DNA of 64,000 bases from Bacteroidales bacterium (GTDB lineage Bacteria; Bacteroidota; Bacteroidia; Bacteroidales; Bacteroidaceae), in the NCBI GenBank assembly GCA_015060865.1, contig SUXS01000008.1, positions 1 to 64,000 of the forward strand. The letters are read 5' to 3'. The notes under the pieces are model-generated. The model made no database searches, was not told where the DNA came from, and was given only the letters and a program-made list of their open reading frames with translations. Position numbers and translations under genes: made by a program. Shown one piece after another: positions 9,549 to 19,391 of the stretch (within the stretch, counting starts at the first letter, position 1; each line of letters begins with the position of its first letter).

Positions 9549-10760
9549 ATGAAATATCTCATCATCCTCGGCGACGGTATGGCCGACTGGGCTGTACCCG
9601 CCTTAGACAATAAGACATTGTTGCAATATGCCCATACCCCGAATATGGACCGCTTGGCCCGTATGGGGCGTACGGGTATGCTGCGCACCGTGGCCGACGG
9701 TTTCCATCCCGGCAGCGAGGTAGCCAATATGTCGGTTCTTGGCTACGACCTCAACGAGGTGTACGAGGGTAGGGGAGTGCTCGAGGCGGCCAATATCGGT
9801 GTAGACCTCGCTCCCGATGAGATTGCTGCCCGTTGCAACCTCGTGTGCATCGAGGGCGATATCCTCAAGAACCACTCTTCGGGACATATCACTACCGAGG
9901 AGGCCGATGTGCTGATACAGTACCTGCAAGAGCATCTGGGCGATGAGCGCGTGCGCTTTCACACCGGTGTGCAGTACCGCCACCTGCTCGTCATCAAGGG
10001 AGGCGACAAGCGCTTGCATTGCACCCCGCCCCACGATGTGCCCCTGCAGCCTTTCCGCCCGCTGATGGTCAAGGCCGAGGTGCCCGAAGCACAGGCCACT
10101 GCCGACCTCGTCAACGACCTCATCCTGCGTTCGCAGCAGCTCCTTGCCGAGCATCCGCTCAACAAGGCACGTGTGGCCGCAGGCAAGGACCCTGCCAACA
10201 GCATCTGGCCCTGGTCGTTCGGCAACAGACCCAACATGCGTCCCCTCAGTGCCATGTACCCACAGATACAGCGCGGCTCGGTCATCTCTGCCGTAGACCT
10301 CATCAATGGCATAGGCCACTATGCCGGACTGCGCCGCATCGCCGTAGAGGGCGCCACAGGCCTCTACGACACCAACTATGAGAACAAGGCCGCTGCAGCC
10401 ATCGAGGCCCTCAAGACCGACGACCTCGTATACCTCCACATCGAAGCCAGCGATGAGGCTGGCCACGAGGGCGACGTGGCGCTGAAGCTGCGCACCATCG
10501 AGAACCTCGATCGCCGTGCCGTAGGCCCCATCCTTGAAGCCCTGGAGCAGTGGACCGAGCCCGTCACCATCGCCATCCTCCCCGACCATCCCACACCCTG
10601 TGCCCACCGCACCCACACGGCCGAGCCTGTGCCCTTCCTCATCTACCGCCCCGGCATAGCGCCCGACGACGTACAGACCTTCGACGAGGTAGCCTGCCAG
10701 CAGGGAGCCTATGGCACACTCGAGAAGGATGAGTTCATCCGCACGTTCCTTAGTTGTTGA
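9549..10760 (+). CDS. Phosphoglycerate-mutase-like homoserine kinase (ApgM family)
   Basis: Protein of 403 residues from the cofactor-independent, archaeal-type phosphoglycerate mutase branch of the alkaline phosphatase superfamily. Metal-site motifs are visible: ILGDGMADW at the N-terminus, HTPNMDRLARMGRTG, the HIEASDEAGHEG cluster and ILPDHPTPC near the C-terminus. In Bacteroides a homologue in the threonine operon (BT2402, from memory) has been shown to act as homoserine kinase replacing classical ThrB, so O-phosphorylation of homoserine is the more likely job here than glycolysis. It starts 3 bases after the thrA stop, consistent with a shared transcript and role. In many relatives thrC comes next; here it does not. 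Family is certain, and the homoserine kinase role rests on operon context and the known homologue. Confidence 0.85.
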   Translation: MKYLIILGDGMADWAVPALDNKTLLQYAHTPNMDRLARMGRTGMLRTVADGFHPGSEVANMSVLGYDLNEVYEGRGVLEAANIGVDLAPDEIAARCNLVCIEGDILKNHSSGHITTEEADVLIQYLQEHLGDERVRFHTGVQYRHLLVIKGGDKRLHCTPPHDVPLQPFRPLMVKAEVPEAQATADLVNDLILRSQQLLAEHPLNKARVAAGKDPANSIWPWSFGNRPNMRPLSAMYPQIQRGSVISAVDLINGIGHYAGLRRIAVEGATGLYDTNYENKAAAAIEALKTDDLVYLHIEASDEAGHEGDVALKLRTIENLDRRAVGPILEALEQWTEPVTIAILPDHPTPCAHRTHTAEPVPFLIYRPGIAPDDVQTFDEVACQQGAYGTLEKDEFIRTFLSC

Positions 10761-10776
10761 TTCCTATACTTTTCTT

Positions 10777-10812
10777 AACGTGAGTTCGGTACTTATCGGA
10801 CTCACGTTTTAT
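10777..10812 (+). terminator. Terminator of the threonine operon
   Basis: Stem AACGTGAGT / ACTCACGTT around a 14-base loop, followed by TTTAT, 17 bases after the homoserine kinase stop. It marks the operon as two genes, without thrC. Confidence 0.85.
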
Positions 10813-10879
10813 TGTGCTGTTAGGTCTGATTTCTTCTTTTGCAGCGTTCATAAAGTTGCAAAGTATTCGCCGAAAAACT

Positions 10880-10961
10880 AAATCATAAGCACTGATTTAT
10901 TATTCAAAGCTTATGAATAATAAATCAAAGGCTCTGAATACTAAATCAAAGCTTATGATTT
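10880..10961. repeat. Nested inverted repeat
   Basis: Outer arms AAATCATAAGC (10880-10890) and GCTTATGATTT (10951-10961) are perfect complements. Inside lies a perfect 14-base pair, TGATTTATTATTCA (10893-10906) and TGAATAATAAATCA (10914-10927), around AAGCTTA. The pieces AAATCA and AAGCTTATGA recur as direct copies between the arms. No T-run follows, so this is not a simple terminator; function unknown. Confidence 0.8.
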
Positions 10962-11046
10962 AAGATTTGCTTCGCAGAAACAGGAGAACGAACGATGCGT
11001 TCAGAAAAAATGGTGTTGCTGAATTTAAGAAGTACTTAGTTTCACA

Positions 11047-11267
11047 GATGGCAGAACTTTTTGCACCTCGAAGCAAAACGTAGGGCATCATATAGCAAAT
11101 ATATTAAAAGACAAGGAATTAAAAGAAGATTCAGTTATAAAGGAATATCTTACAACTGCCTCAGATGGCAAAAAGCACAAAGTCATTAACAACTCGAAGC
11201 CACACGAGCCGACGAGGAGGATATGCAGGAACAGCTGGAATTGGAAAAAGATCTAAAACGTAGATAA
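11047..11267 (+). pseudogene. Broken RhuM-like gene remnant
   Basis: One frame reads MAELFAPRSKT and stops. The adjoining frame continues as NVGHHIANILKDKELKEDSV and then KEYLTTASDGKKHKV, which fits the N-terminal part of RhuM-family (virulence-protein/Fic-associated) proteins; a third frame carries an acidic helical end (LEATRADEEDMQEQLELEK) to a stop at 11267. At least two frame changes and the loss of the middle make it a pseudogene. The family call rests on the EDSVxKEYLTTAxDGK pattern, recognised from memory. The remainder of 10813-11419 holds only the nested inverted repeat and no intact gene. Confidence 0.6.
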
Positions 11268-11419
11268 AATGCCGCGTGGAAGTGTAGATGTTTCAATAAA
11301 CATGCCTCAATCCTGTTACAATTTTAATCAGGTGATTGTGCTTGCTGCTAATCAACTTTTCGATGCGGAATGCAAGTCCGAGGGGACGGAGGTTTATTAT
11401 TTATTGTCAAAACAACTTT

Positions 11420-12046
11420 CTAATAAAAACGCACCTCGTAAATCTCTTTTTGAATGTAATCCAGGAATCGTGCAGCATGTGCTCCGTCCATTTGCGTATG
11501 GTGGAATTGGAAAGAAACGGTCAAGGTGGTTTTGAACCACGAACGTTTGTACTTGCCCCAAATCATGAACGGATTGTTGAAAATGCCACTATACATACCT
11601 ACTGCACCATCAATTTCATATTGTGCCAATGCAGAAGTGCCTATCACCATACTCTGATGTGAAAGGTCGTGGTCGGTACAACTCTGTGCTACTTGTTGAG
11701 TTAAGCGTAGATAATCATTACTGAATAGCTGTAAATTGTCGTTGAATGGAAGATCGCACGAACTTACTTCGCCAGCGCTGTTAGCAACGATGGTATTTAC
11801 TGCGATAGTATCGAACCGCATCAACTTACCACTCACGGGAAGCATATAAAATTCTTTGATTTTGCTCGCTGCCATTCCAATGCAATAGCACATCAGCATA
11901 TTAAATTTCAATCTTTTCTTTCTGCTGATTTTTACAAGATTGGAGACATCAAGTGTCTTGAAAAATGTAACCATCGGCATTGGGGCGTTCATCCACATCT
12001 CAAAAGCGTAAGCACGAGTGGTTGTTTGAGGATTGACTTCTTTCAT
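11420..12046 (-). CDS. Chloramphenicol acetyltransferase-like (CatA family) acyltransferase
   Basis: Protein of 208 residues, close to the 213-220 usual for CatA enzymes, which act as trimers and acetylate hydroxyl groups with acetyl-CoA. The family signature HHxxxDG is present near the C-terminus (FHHTQMDGAHAARFL), with H183 as the expected catalytic base and the aspartate conserved. The N-terminal half carries the expected W-M-N-A-P-M and ISRKKRLKFNML pattern. Many chromosomal Bacteroidota members of this family have no proven antibiotic activity, so resistance should not be assumed. A TACTTTTG box lies upstream on the minus strand (12080-12087). It lies 79 bases downstream of an AraC-type regulator on the same strand, which may control it. 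Confidence 0.85.
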   Translation of the reverse strand: MKEVNPQTTTRAYAFEMWMNAPMPMVTFFKTLDVSNLVKISRKKRLKFNMLMCYCIGMAASKIKEFYMLPVSGKLMRFDTIAVNTIVANSAGEVSSCDLPFNDNLQLFSNDYLRLTQQVAQSCTDHDLSHQSMVIGTSALAQYEIDGAVGMYSGIFNNPFMIWGKYKRSWFKTTLTVSFQFHHTQMDGAHAARFLDYIQKEIYEVRFY

Positions 12047-12125
12047 ACTTTTCTGTCATTAAGTTTGTAAATGAAGTTGCAAAAGTAGATGAAGTATCCG
12101 ACATTGGATAGAACAAACGAGACTT

Positions 12126-12944
12126 CTATATAGGAGTAGTAAACAAGTCGGAATAGGGAGTTGAAACTTCGAGCAATGATAAAGGAGTGTATCCACACAA
12201 CTTCTTGAACTCCCGTATGAGGTGTGACTGGTCTGCATAACCGCTTGCGTATGCCAAATCGGCTTGATTGGTTTTACCCTGCTGATGCTGCATCAGCCAT
12301 AATGCCTTTTGAAAGTGGACAATACGAGAATACTCTTTGGGATTCATCCCTACATGCAAATAGAACTCGCGTTCGAATTGTTTCTTGCCCAAACAACAAA
12401 TTGAAGACAACTCAGTTACAAGGGTATGAGGAGCAACACAAAGTTTCTCTACGGCTGCATTTATCCGCATTACTCTGTATGTCGTATCGTATGTCGTATT
12501 TGATAGTCGTGACAATAACCATTCCTCGATGAGGTTTATACAAATGTCGTTATCCTTACATTCGAATACTTGTGCAGCCAACTCGTTCAGTTGTTTATCC
12601 TCAATGTCATAGCCCGAAATCTCTTGGTTATAAAAAGATGATGCAGGAGCATTCAGAAATGTATTCATCGTATGCGGATAGAATACAGCAACAATCATTT
12701 CGACATCACCATGTGCTTGCAGGTGTGAAGAAAAATTAACTTGCCCACTGATTGTCAGTTTATTTTGTGTTGTACCCAATTCCGGTATAAATAGCGGTGT
12801 TCGCTTATGAAAAATGATTTGAGGACATCCAATAGGGAATGTATAGGTATTCAGCAATTGAATACTACTGAATACCCAATAATACCTTACATAAGGTTGT
12901 AACAACTTACATGGCTTGTAAAACTTAAATCCCTCTTGAATCAT
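12126..12944 (-). CDS. AraC-family transcriptional regulator
   Basis: Protein of 272 residues. An N-terminal sensor domain of the DUF6597 kind (around residues 1-150, including YVRYYWVFSS and the GCPQIIFHKR strand) is followed by a two-helix-turn-helix AraC DNA-binding domain (about residues 160-262: LSSICCLGKKQFEREFYLHV, GMNPKEYSRIVHFQKAL, and the second unit ADLAYASGYADQSHLIREFK). It is likely to regulate itself and the downstream acetyltransferase-like gene. A TAATTTTG box sits only five bases upstream of this ATG (12949-12956), so either the message is nearly leaderless or translation starts further in. The ligand is unknown. Confidence 0.9.
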   Translation of the reverse strand: MIQEGFKFYKPCKLLQPYVRYYWVFSSIQLLNTYTFPIGCPQIIFHKRTPLFIPELGTTQNKLTISGQVNFSSHLQAHGDVEMIVAVFYPHTMNTFLNAPASSFYNQEISGYDIEDKQLNELAAQVFECKDNDICINLIEEWLLSRLSNTTYDTTYRVMRINAAVEKLCVAPHTLVTELSSICCLGKKQFEREFYLHVGMNPKEYSRIVHFQKALWLMQHQQGKTNQADLAYASGYADQSHLIREFKKLCGYTPLSLLEVSTPYSDLFTTPI

Positions 12945-13226
12945 ATTGCAAAATTACAAAGAAGCCGTAATAATAAGCCATATACGGGCAAATTATTACG
13001 ACTGGTAGTGTATTTCCGTTCGGCTTGCACAAATTTTGTACAGGATTTTCTTGCGTTTCCGTTTAATAAGGCAGTTGGCCATTATGCAGACGTTGAGGAA
13101 AAGCATTGCACTCTTGCTTGGAATAAAGCATTTATACCAGCTCTGAAGAAGACTGGGTTCTCATATGTGAGCCACTGAATGGAAACCAAATTGGATGTTC
13201 CTCTTTTAAAAAGATGCAAGTAGTAT
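12945..13226. other. Intergenic stretch with no supported gene
   Basis: Between the AraC gene and the pgm promoter. One 80-codon frame (12936-13178) is open but overlaps the AraC start, has no promoter and matches nothing I recognise. It may be a decayed gene. Confidence 0.5.
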
Positions 13227-13257
13227 TTTGCAGTAATAAAACTTATCATTACCTTTG
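13227..13257 (+). promoter_or_regulatory. Promoter of pgm (TTTG-N19-TACCTTTG)
   Basis: -33 box TTTG at 13227-13230, 19-base spacer, -7 box TACCTTTG at 13250-13257. The start of transcription is predicted near 13264, about 60 bases before the ATG. Confidence 0.8.
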
Positions 13258-13323
13258 TATGTTTTATAGATGGGCAATGAGTCCCAAGAAGGAATTTAAT
13301 AAATATATAAATCACATAAAGAA

Positions 13324-15063
13324 ATGGATCAGGAACTTTTGAAACAGGTGACCGCGAAAGCCAACGAATGGCTCTCACCGGCTTATGATGCTGCCACACA
13401 GGCAGAAGTGAAGGCTATGCTCGAGAAGGACGACAAGACAGAGCTTGTAGACTCATTCTATCAGGACCTCGAGTTCGGTACAGGCGGTCTGCGCGGTATC
13501 ATGGGCGTAGGCAGCAACCGTATGAACATCTACACCGTAGGTGCAGCTACTCAGGGACTTGCCAACTACCTCAACAAGAACTTTGCCGGTATGGAGCAAA
13601 TCTCTGTCGTTGTGGGCCACGACTGCCGCAACAACAGCCGCCTCTTTGCTGAGACCGTAGCCGACATCTTCTCGGCCAACGGCATCAAGGTATACCTCTT
13701 TGAGGACCTTCGCCCCACACCCGAAATCTCATTCGCCATCCGCCACCTCGGCTGTCAGAGCGGTGTCAACATCACTGCCAGCCACAACCCCCGTGAGTAT
13801 AACGGCTACAAGGCCTACTGGGACGATGGCGCACAGGTGCTGGCTCCCCACGACAAGGGCATCATCGACGAGGTGAACAAGGTGAAGGCTACTGACATCA
13901 AGTTCCAGGGCAACAAAGACCTTATTCAGATCATCGGTGAGGATGTAGACAAGCCATTCCTCGATGCTGTACACACCGTGATGATCGATCCCGAGGTGGT
14001 GAAGCGTCATGCCGACCTCAAGATCGTGTATACTCCCATCCATGGCTGCGGCCGCGTGCTCATCCCCTCTGCCTTGGCCGACTGGGGCTTCACCAACGTC
14101 AACTGCGTAGCCGAGCAGATGATTAAGGATGGCAACTTCCCCACCGTCATCTCGCCCAACCCCGAGAACCCCGAAGCACTCACCATGGCACTCAACCTCG
14201 CCAAGCAGCTCGATGCCGACCTCGTGATGGCCTCTGACCCTGATGCCGACCGCGTAGGTATTGCCTGCAAGGACGACAAGGGTGAGTGGGTACTCATCAA
14301 TGGTAACCAGACCTGTATGATGTATCTCTACTACATCATCACCCAATACACCAAGCTGGGCAAGATGACCGGCAACGAGTTTGTGGTGAAGACCATCGTG
14401 ACTACCGAGGTCATCAAGGAGATTGCCGAGAAGAACAACCTCGAGATGCTCGACTGCTACACCGGCTTCAAGTGGATTGCCCGCGAGATTCGTCTGCGCG
14501 AAGGCAAGAAGACCTACATCGGTGGTGGTGAAGAGAGCTACGGCTTCCTCGCCGAGGACTTCTGCCGCGACAAGGATGCCGTGTCGGCATGCTGCCTGAT
14601 TGCCGAGGTGGCTGCATGGGCCAAGGACAATGGCAAGACCCTCTACGAGCTGCTCATGGACATCTACGTAGAGTACGGATTCTCCAAGGAGGTAGCCGTG
14701 AGTGTAGTGAAGCCTGGTAAGAGCGGTGCCGATGAGATCAAGCAGATGATGGAGAACTTCCGTGCCAATCCTCCCCGCGAGATGGCAGGCATTCCCATCG
14801 TATGCAGCAAGGACTACAAGACCCTCGAGGCCCGCGATGCCGAAGGCAACGTGACTAAGCTCGACATGCCCGAGACATCCAACGTGCTGCAATACTTCAC
14901 CGCCGAAGGCGACAAGGTGTCAGTGCGTCCTTCAGGTACGGAACCCAAGATTAAGTTCTACATGGAAGCCAAGGGCACTATGGCCAGCCGTGCCGACTAT
15001 GCCGAGGCCGATGACAAGGCGATGGTCAAGATTGAAGCTATGAAGAAGTCGCTGGGTATCTGA
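13324..15063 (+). CDS. pgm: Phosphoglucomutase / phosphomannomutase
   Basis: Interconverts hexose 1- and 6-phosphates in the cytoplasm, supplying sugar nucleotides for glycogen and envelope glycans. The 579 residues match PgmB/phospho-sugar mutases of the alpha-D-phosphohexomutase superfamily. In order: GTGGLRGIMG at the N-terminus, the phosphoserine loop TASHNP (S153), the Mg site DPDADR, the sugar loop GGEESYG, and the phosphate loop RPSGTEPKIKFY at the C-terminus. All key residues are intact. It stands alone between its own promoter and a strong terminator. Glucose versus mannose preference cannot be decided from the sequence. Confidence 0.95.
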   Translation: MDQELLKQVTAKANEWLSPAYDAATQAEVKAMLEKDDKTELVDSFYQDLEFGTGGLRGIMGVGSNRMNIYTVGAATQGLANYLNKNFAGMEQISVVVGHDCRNNSRLFAETVADIFSANGIKVYLFEDLRPTPEISFAIRHLGCQSGVNITASHNPREYNGYKAYWDDGAQVLAPHDKGIIDEVNKVKATDIKFQGNKDLIQIIGEDVDKPFLDAVHTVMIDPEVVKRHADLKIVYTPIHGCGRVLIPSALADWGFTNVNCVAEQMIKDGNFPTVISPNPENPEALTMALNLAKQLDADLVMASDPDADRVGIACKDDKGEWVLINGNQTCMMYLYYIITQYTKLGKMTGNEFVVKTIVTTEVIKEIAEKNNLEMLDCYTGFKWIAREIRLREGKKTYIGGGEESYGFLAEDFCRDKDAVSACCLIAEVAAWAKDNGKTLYELLMDIYVEYGFSKEVAVSVVKPGKSGADEIKQMMENFRANPPREMAGIPIVCSKDYKTLEARDAEGNVTKLDMPETSNVLQYFTAEGDKVSVRPSGTEPKIKFYMEAKGTMASRADYAEADDKAMVKIEAMKKSLGI

Positions 15064-15090
15064 TACGAATATTCTGAATGAATGCATAAT

Positions 15091-15120
15091 GGGCCTTCCT
15101 TTTGCGGGAAGGCCTTTTTT
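15091..15120 (+). terminator. Terminator after pgm
   Basis: Perfect stem GGCCTTCC / GGAAGGCC with a 7-base loop followed by six T. Confidence 0.95.
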
Positions 15121-15215
15121 GTATGGAATGTATAGCGCTGCGGGAAGATGCGCTACAAAGAGGACCAGGAAAAGGGAAAGGAGTTGCTGTCGGTACAAGT
15201 TTTTCGGGAAAATAA

Positions 15216-15246
15216 TTTGTCGTATCAATAAAAATGTGTAATTTTA
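15216..15246 (+). promoter_or_regulatory. Probable gyrA promoter
   Basis: TTTG at 15216-15219 and, after 19 bases, TAATTTTA at 15239-15246, one base from the TAnnTTTG consensus. It lies 36 bases before the gyrA ATG. Confidence 0.5.
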
Positions 15247-15282
15247 CACGTTTTTATGTTTCGACAGAATTACTATTAAAAT

Positions 15283-17859
15283 ATGAATTTAGATCAAGAC
15301 AGAATTATTAAGGTCGATATTGAGCAGGAGATGCGAAAATCGTATATCGACTACTCTATGTCGGTGATTGTGGAGCGTGCCTTGCCTGATGTGCGCGACG
15401 GATTGAAGCCCGTTCATCGAAGAATCCTGTACAGTATGATGGAACAGGGTAATACGTCAGACAAAGGTTACCGTAAGAGTGCCCGTACGGTGGGTGACGT
15501 GATGGGTAAGTATCACCCGCACGGCGACTCATCTATCTATGGCTCACTCGTTCGTATGGCTCAGGACTGGGCTATGCGCTACACGCTTGTAGACGGTCAG
15601 GGTAACTTTGGCTCCGTTGACGGTGACAGTCCCGCTGCTATGCGTTATACCGAGGCCCGCCTTCGCAAGATTGGTGAGGACATGATGCAGGATATATATA
15701 AGGATACGGTGGACTTCCAGGAAAACTATGATGGTAAGGACAAGGAGCCTTGTGTGCTCTCGACACGTATCCCCAACCTCCTCGTGAATGGTGCCACAGG
15801 TATTGCGGTCGGTATGGCTACCAATATGCCTACTCATAACCTTCGCGAGGTAATCAATGCATGCGTAGCTTATATCGACAATCCCGAGCTTACTACGGAG
15901 GACCTGATGGAGTATGTAAAGGCTCCTGACTTCCCCACCGGCGGTTATATATATGGTATGAGTGGCGTGCGCGACGCCTATGAGACGGGCCGTGGACGCG
16001 TTGTGATGCGTGCCAAGACCGAGATTGAGACCGACACGAACCACGACAAGATCATCGTAACCGAGATTCCATATGGCGTTAACAAGGCCGAGCTTATCAA
16101 GTATATCGCTGGCCTCGTGAGCGAGAAGAAGATTGACGGTATCAGCAATGTTAACGACGAGTCGGACAAGGACGGTATGCGCATCGTGATTGATGTGAAG
16201 CGCGATGCCAATGCCAGCGTGGTGCTCAACAAACTGTTCAAGATGACTCAGCTGCAGACCGCCTTCAGTGTCAACAGCGTAGCCCTCATCCCTTGCGGCG
16301 AAGGTAATAAACTGAGACCCAAGGTGCTCTCGCTGCGTGACTGTATCAAGTACTTCGTGGAGCATCGTCACGAGGTGGTCATCCGCCGTACAAAGTACGA
16401 CCTGCGCAAAGCCGAGGAGCGTGCTCATATCTTGGAGGGACTTATCATTGCTTCAGACAATATAGATGAGGTAATCCGTATCATCAAGGCTGCCCACACG
16501 CCGGCCGACGCTATTGCCGGATTGATGGAGCGATTCTCGCTCTCCGATGTGCAGGCACGTGCTATCGTAGAGATGCGTCTGCGCCAGCTCACTGGTCTGC
16601 AGCAAGAGCAGCTCCATGCCGAGTATGACGAAATCATGAAGCTCATTGCTCACTTGAAGGAAATTCTCGTCAACGACGACCTCTGCAAGCAGGTGATGAA
16701 GGACGAGCTCATCGAGGTGTCCGACAAGTACGGCGACGACCGCAAGACAGAGATTGTATACTCATCTGAGGAGTTCAACCCCGAAGACTTCTATGCCGAT
16801 GACGAAATGGTAATCACCATCTCTCACCTCGGCTATATCAAGCGTACTCCGCTGAGCGAGTTCCGCACACAGAACCGTGGCGGTGTAGGCTCAAAGGGAA
16901 GCGACACTCGTGAGGCCGACTTCGTAGAGTACATCTATATGGCCACCATGCACAATACGATGATTTTCTTCACGCAGAAGGGACGTTGCTATTGGCTCAA
17001 GGTATATGAAATCCCCGAGGGTACCAAGAACTCGAAGGGACGTGCCATCCAGAACATGCTCAACATTGATGCCGACGATAAGGTGAACGCATTCGTACAT
17101 GTGAAGAACCTTGCCGACAAGGACTTCGTGAACTCACACTACCTGATGTTCTGTACCAAGAACGGCGTGGTGAAGAAGACTTGCCTTGAGGCTTACTCAC
17201 GTCCTCGTACCAATGGTGTGAATGCCATCACCATTCGTGAAGACGACCGCGTGATTGAGGTAGCAATGACCAACGGTGACAACGAAATCGTATTGGCCAA
17301 CAAGAATGGTCGCGCCATCCGCTTCCATGAAGGCGTGGTGCGTGAGATGGGCCGTACAGCAACCGGTGTTCGCGGTATGACACTCGATGAGGATGGTCAA
17401 GACGAGGTAGTAGGCATGATTGTAATCAACGATGCCGAGTACGAGAATATCATGGTGGTATCTGAGCAAGGCTATGGTAAGCGCAGCGATGTGGAAGAGT
17501 ATCGCATAACCAACCGTGGTGGTAAGGGTGTGAAGACACTCGACATCACCGAGAAGACCGGTAAGCTCGTGGCTATCAAGACTGTGACCGACGACAATGA
17601 CTTGATGATTATCAACAAGTCGGGCGTGGTAATCCGTCTGAAAGTGGCTGACGTGCGTATCCAGGGCCGTGCTACACAGGGCGTACGACTCATCAACCTC
17701 GGTAAGCGCAACGACCAGATCAGCTCGGTATGTAAGGTGACTTCAGAGACAGAGGAACCTGAGGTACAAGATGCTGAGGTTGTAGAAGGTGACGCTACTA
17801 TAGTTGAACAGATTGATAACACTGAGGTGTCAGCCGATCAAGAACCGACCAACGAATAA
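15283..17859 (+). CDS. gyrA: DNA gyrase subunit A
   Basis: Breakage-reunion subunit of gyrase (A2B2 with GyrB), introducing negative supercoils. The 858 residues are of usual length. The N-terminal winged-helix/tower region has the catalytic tyrosine Y122 in AMRYTEARL. The quinolone region reads [12 protein letters not shown], so S83 is present and position 87 (Asp in E. coli) is Gly. The C-terminal beta-pinwheel carries a GyrA box-like QNRGGVG (around residue 530), the marker of true gyrase rather than topoisomerase IV, and a further TNRGGKG. An acidic tail (residues 825-858) ends the protein. A TPR gene follows after 45 bases on the same strand and may be cotranscribed. Confidence 0.97.
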   Translation: MNLDQDRIIKVDIEQEMRKSYIDYSMSVIVERALPDVRDGLKPVHRRILYSMMEQGNTSDKGYRKSARTVGDVMGKYHPHGDSSIYGSLVRMAQDWAMRYTLVDGQGNFGSVDGDSPAAMRYTEARLRKIGEDMMQDIYKDTVDFQENYDGKDKEPCVLSTRIPNLLVNGATGIAVGMATNMPTHNLREVINACVAYIDNPELTTEDLMEYVKAPDFPTGGYIYGMSGVRDAYETGRGRVVMRAKTEIETDTNHDKIIVTEIPYGVNKAELIKYIAGLVSEKKIDGISNVNDESDKDGMRIVIDVKRDANASVVLNKLFKMTQLQTAFSVNSVALIPCGEGNKLRPKVLSLRDCIKYFVEHRHEVVIRRTKYDLRKAEERAHILEGLIIASDNIDEVIRIIKAAHTPADAIAGLMERFSLSDVQARAIVEMRLRQLTGLQQEQLHAEYDEIMKLIAHLKEILVNDDLCKQVMKDELIEVSDKYGDDRKTEIVYSSEEFNPEDFYADDEMVITISHLGYIKRTPLSEFRTQNRGGVGSKGSDTREADFVEYIYMATMHNTMIFFTQKGRCYWLKVYEIPEGTKNSKGRAIQNMLNIDADDKVNAFVHVKNLADKDFVNSHYLMFCTKNGVVKKTCLEAYSRPRTNGVNAITIREDDRVIEVAMTNGDNEIVLANKNGRAIRFHEGVVREMGRTATGVRGMTLDEDGQDEVVGMIVINDAEYENIMVVSEQGYGKRSDVEEYRITNRGGKGVKTLDITEKTGKLVAIKTVTDDNDLMIINKSGVVIRLKVADVRIQGRATQGVRLINLGKRNDQISSVCKVTSETEEPEVQDAEVVEGDATIVEQIDNTEVSADQEPTNE

Positions 17860-17904
17860 TTAAGTTTAACAAACATAATCAATAATCACTAAATCATTAA
17901 AGGT

Positions 17905-19248
17905 ATGAAAAAAGTATTATTATTTATGGCTGCAGCAGTGATGTCAGTATCTATCACATTTGCACAAGCCGATGACAAGGCTGCTAAGAAGGCTGCCAAG
18001 GAAGCAGCCAAGGCACTTAAAGCAGAAATCAAAGCGGCAAATAAAATCTTGAAGGAAGCACAAGCCATATTGGCTATGCCTGAAGGAGGCAATCTTAATG
18101 AGGCAAACATCTTGATACAAGAAGCAATGAACAATAAGCACACCAAGAACAATCCTGATACTTGGAATGCAGCAGGACAGATTCAGAAGCGTTTCTATGA
18201 TATGGAGAATGAGAGGCTCTATCTCAGAAAACTGGAGAACCCCGAAGCTACACTGGAGAATCCCGACCTGTTCTATGGCTCTTTGTCAAAGATGTATGAT
18301 TACTTTATTAAGTGTGATGAATTGGAGCAGAAACCCGATGAAAAAGGCAGGGTCATTGTAAAATATCGTCCTGCAAACAAGGAACAGCTCTATGTGAATC
18401 GTCCTAACCTGCTTAATGGAGGTATCGCGTATTATAATAAAGGAATGTATAAAGAGGCACACGACCTATTCTCTCAATATATCTATGTAGCTGATACTCC
18501 TATATTGGAAGAATATAATATCACTGCAGAAACCGATACCTTCATGACTGATATTGCTGCATACTATTCGGTATTGGCTGGTATGCAAAAAGAGGATTAT
18601 AAGTTGGCTCTTACCCATATTGATTTGGCCAAGAAAGCTTCTACTCCAGAAATGAAGGCAAATATTGTACGTTATGAAGCTACTTCGTATCTTAATTTGG
18701 GTGACACACTGAAATGGATTGATTTGCTTAAAGCAGGCATGGAGCAATATCCGGAAGACCAGTATTATTACAGCAACCTCATCTCATATTACAGCAACAA
18801 CAACCAGTATGACGAGTTGATGTCTATAGCTGATGATATGCTGAAAAAAAATCCGTTACCCATTTTCAGATTTGTAAAGGGCTATATTTATCAGAATAAC
18901 GAGGATTATGACAATGCTATCGCAGAGTACAAGAAGGCCATAGAACAAGATCCTACATATGCAGGAGCTTACCAAAACCTGGGTATTTGCTATACTAATC
19001 TTGCACAAAAGGAAAGTGATGCCTCTACGAACTTCAAGCCTCGCAGCAAAGAACTTAAGGCCTCACAGGAAAAGGTTAAAGGTTACTATAGAGAAGCATT
19101 GCCATTTTTTGAAAAACTGAGAGATTTGGATGACGGAACTGATCCCGATAAGAAAGCTGCTTGGACCACTGGTTTGTATACTTGCTATTATATGCTAAAT
19201 ATGGGTCCCGAATTTGAGGAGATGGAAAAAATCATCAATGCTCAATAA
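17905..19248 (+). CDS. Secreted/periplasmic tetratricopeptide-repeat protein
   Basis: Protein of 447 residues with a signal peptide (MKKVLLFMAAAVMSVSITFAQ) followed by a lysine/alanine-rich helix (residues 22-50). The body is helical with TPR-like pairs: LNGGIAYYNKGMYKEAHDLF, KGYIYQNNEDYDNAIAEYKK, AYQNLGICYTNLA. TPR proteins scaffold protein complexes; the partner here is unknown. Proteins of this type often follow gyrA in Bacteroidales (from memory). It is 45 bases downstream of gyrA and ends in a clear terminator, so it is either the second gene of a gyrA operon or has a weak promoter of its own. Confidence 0.88.
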   Translation: MKKVLLFMAAAVMSVSITFAQADDKAAKKAAKEAAKALKAEIKAANKILKEAQAILAMPEGGNLNEANILIQEAMNNKHTKNNPDTWNAAGQIQKRFYDMENERLYLRKLENPEATLENPDLFYGSLSKMYDYFIKCDELEQKPDEKGRVIVKYRPANKEQLYVNRPNLLNGGIAYYNKGMYKEAHDLFSQYIYVADTPILEEYNITAETDTFMTDIAAYYSVLAGMQKEDYKLALTHIDLAKKASTPEMKANIVRYEATSYLNLGDTLKWIDLLKAGMEQYPEDQYYYSNLISYYSNNNQYDELMSIADDMLKKNPLPIFRFVKGYIYQNNEDYDNAIAEYKKAIEQDPTYAGAYQNLGICYTNLAQKESDASTNFKPRSKELKASQEKVKGYYREALPFFEKLRDLDDGTDPDKKAAWTTGLYTCYYMLNMGPEFEEMEKIINAQ

Positions 19249-19271
19249 TTTGAAACTTTATATAAGTAGGA

Positions 19272-19297
19272 AAGTCTGGCTAAGCCAGACTTTTTTG
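19272..19297 (+). terminator. Terminator after the TPR gene
   Basis: Perfect stem AAGTCTGGC / GCCAGACTT with a TAA loop followed by a T-run. Confidence 0.95.
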
Positions 19298-19391
19298 CTA
19301 TCATAAACTTTGCTATCAATAATACCTAATAAGAATTGCCCTGTTTGTGAAAAAAACAATGGAAATTCATCGTATAAAGAATAAAATTCAG

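Noticed and set aside
9603-10616. A 337-codon frame antisense to the homoserine kinase gene
   Set aside because: A product of GC-rich codon use on the other strand; no promoter or recognisable protein. The same holds for long frames antisense to pgm (13729-14892) and gyrA (15544-16428).
11420-12046. Calling the CAT-like gene a chloramphenicol resistance gene
   Set aside because: The motif shows the fold and catalytic His only; many chromosomal homologues have no shown drug activity.
12936-13178. An 80-codon frame upstream of pgm
   Set aside because: Overlaps the start of the opposite AraC gene and matches nothing recognised; noted only as a possible decayed gene.
15541-15543. Gly at GyrA position 87, where D87G gives quinolone resistance in E. 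coli
   Set aside because: S83 is intact and position 87 varies naturally in Bacteroidota; resistance cannot be claimed.
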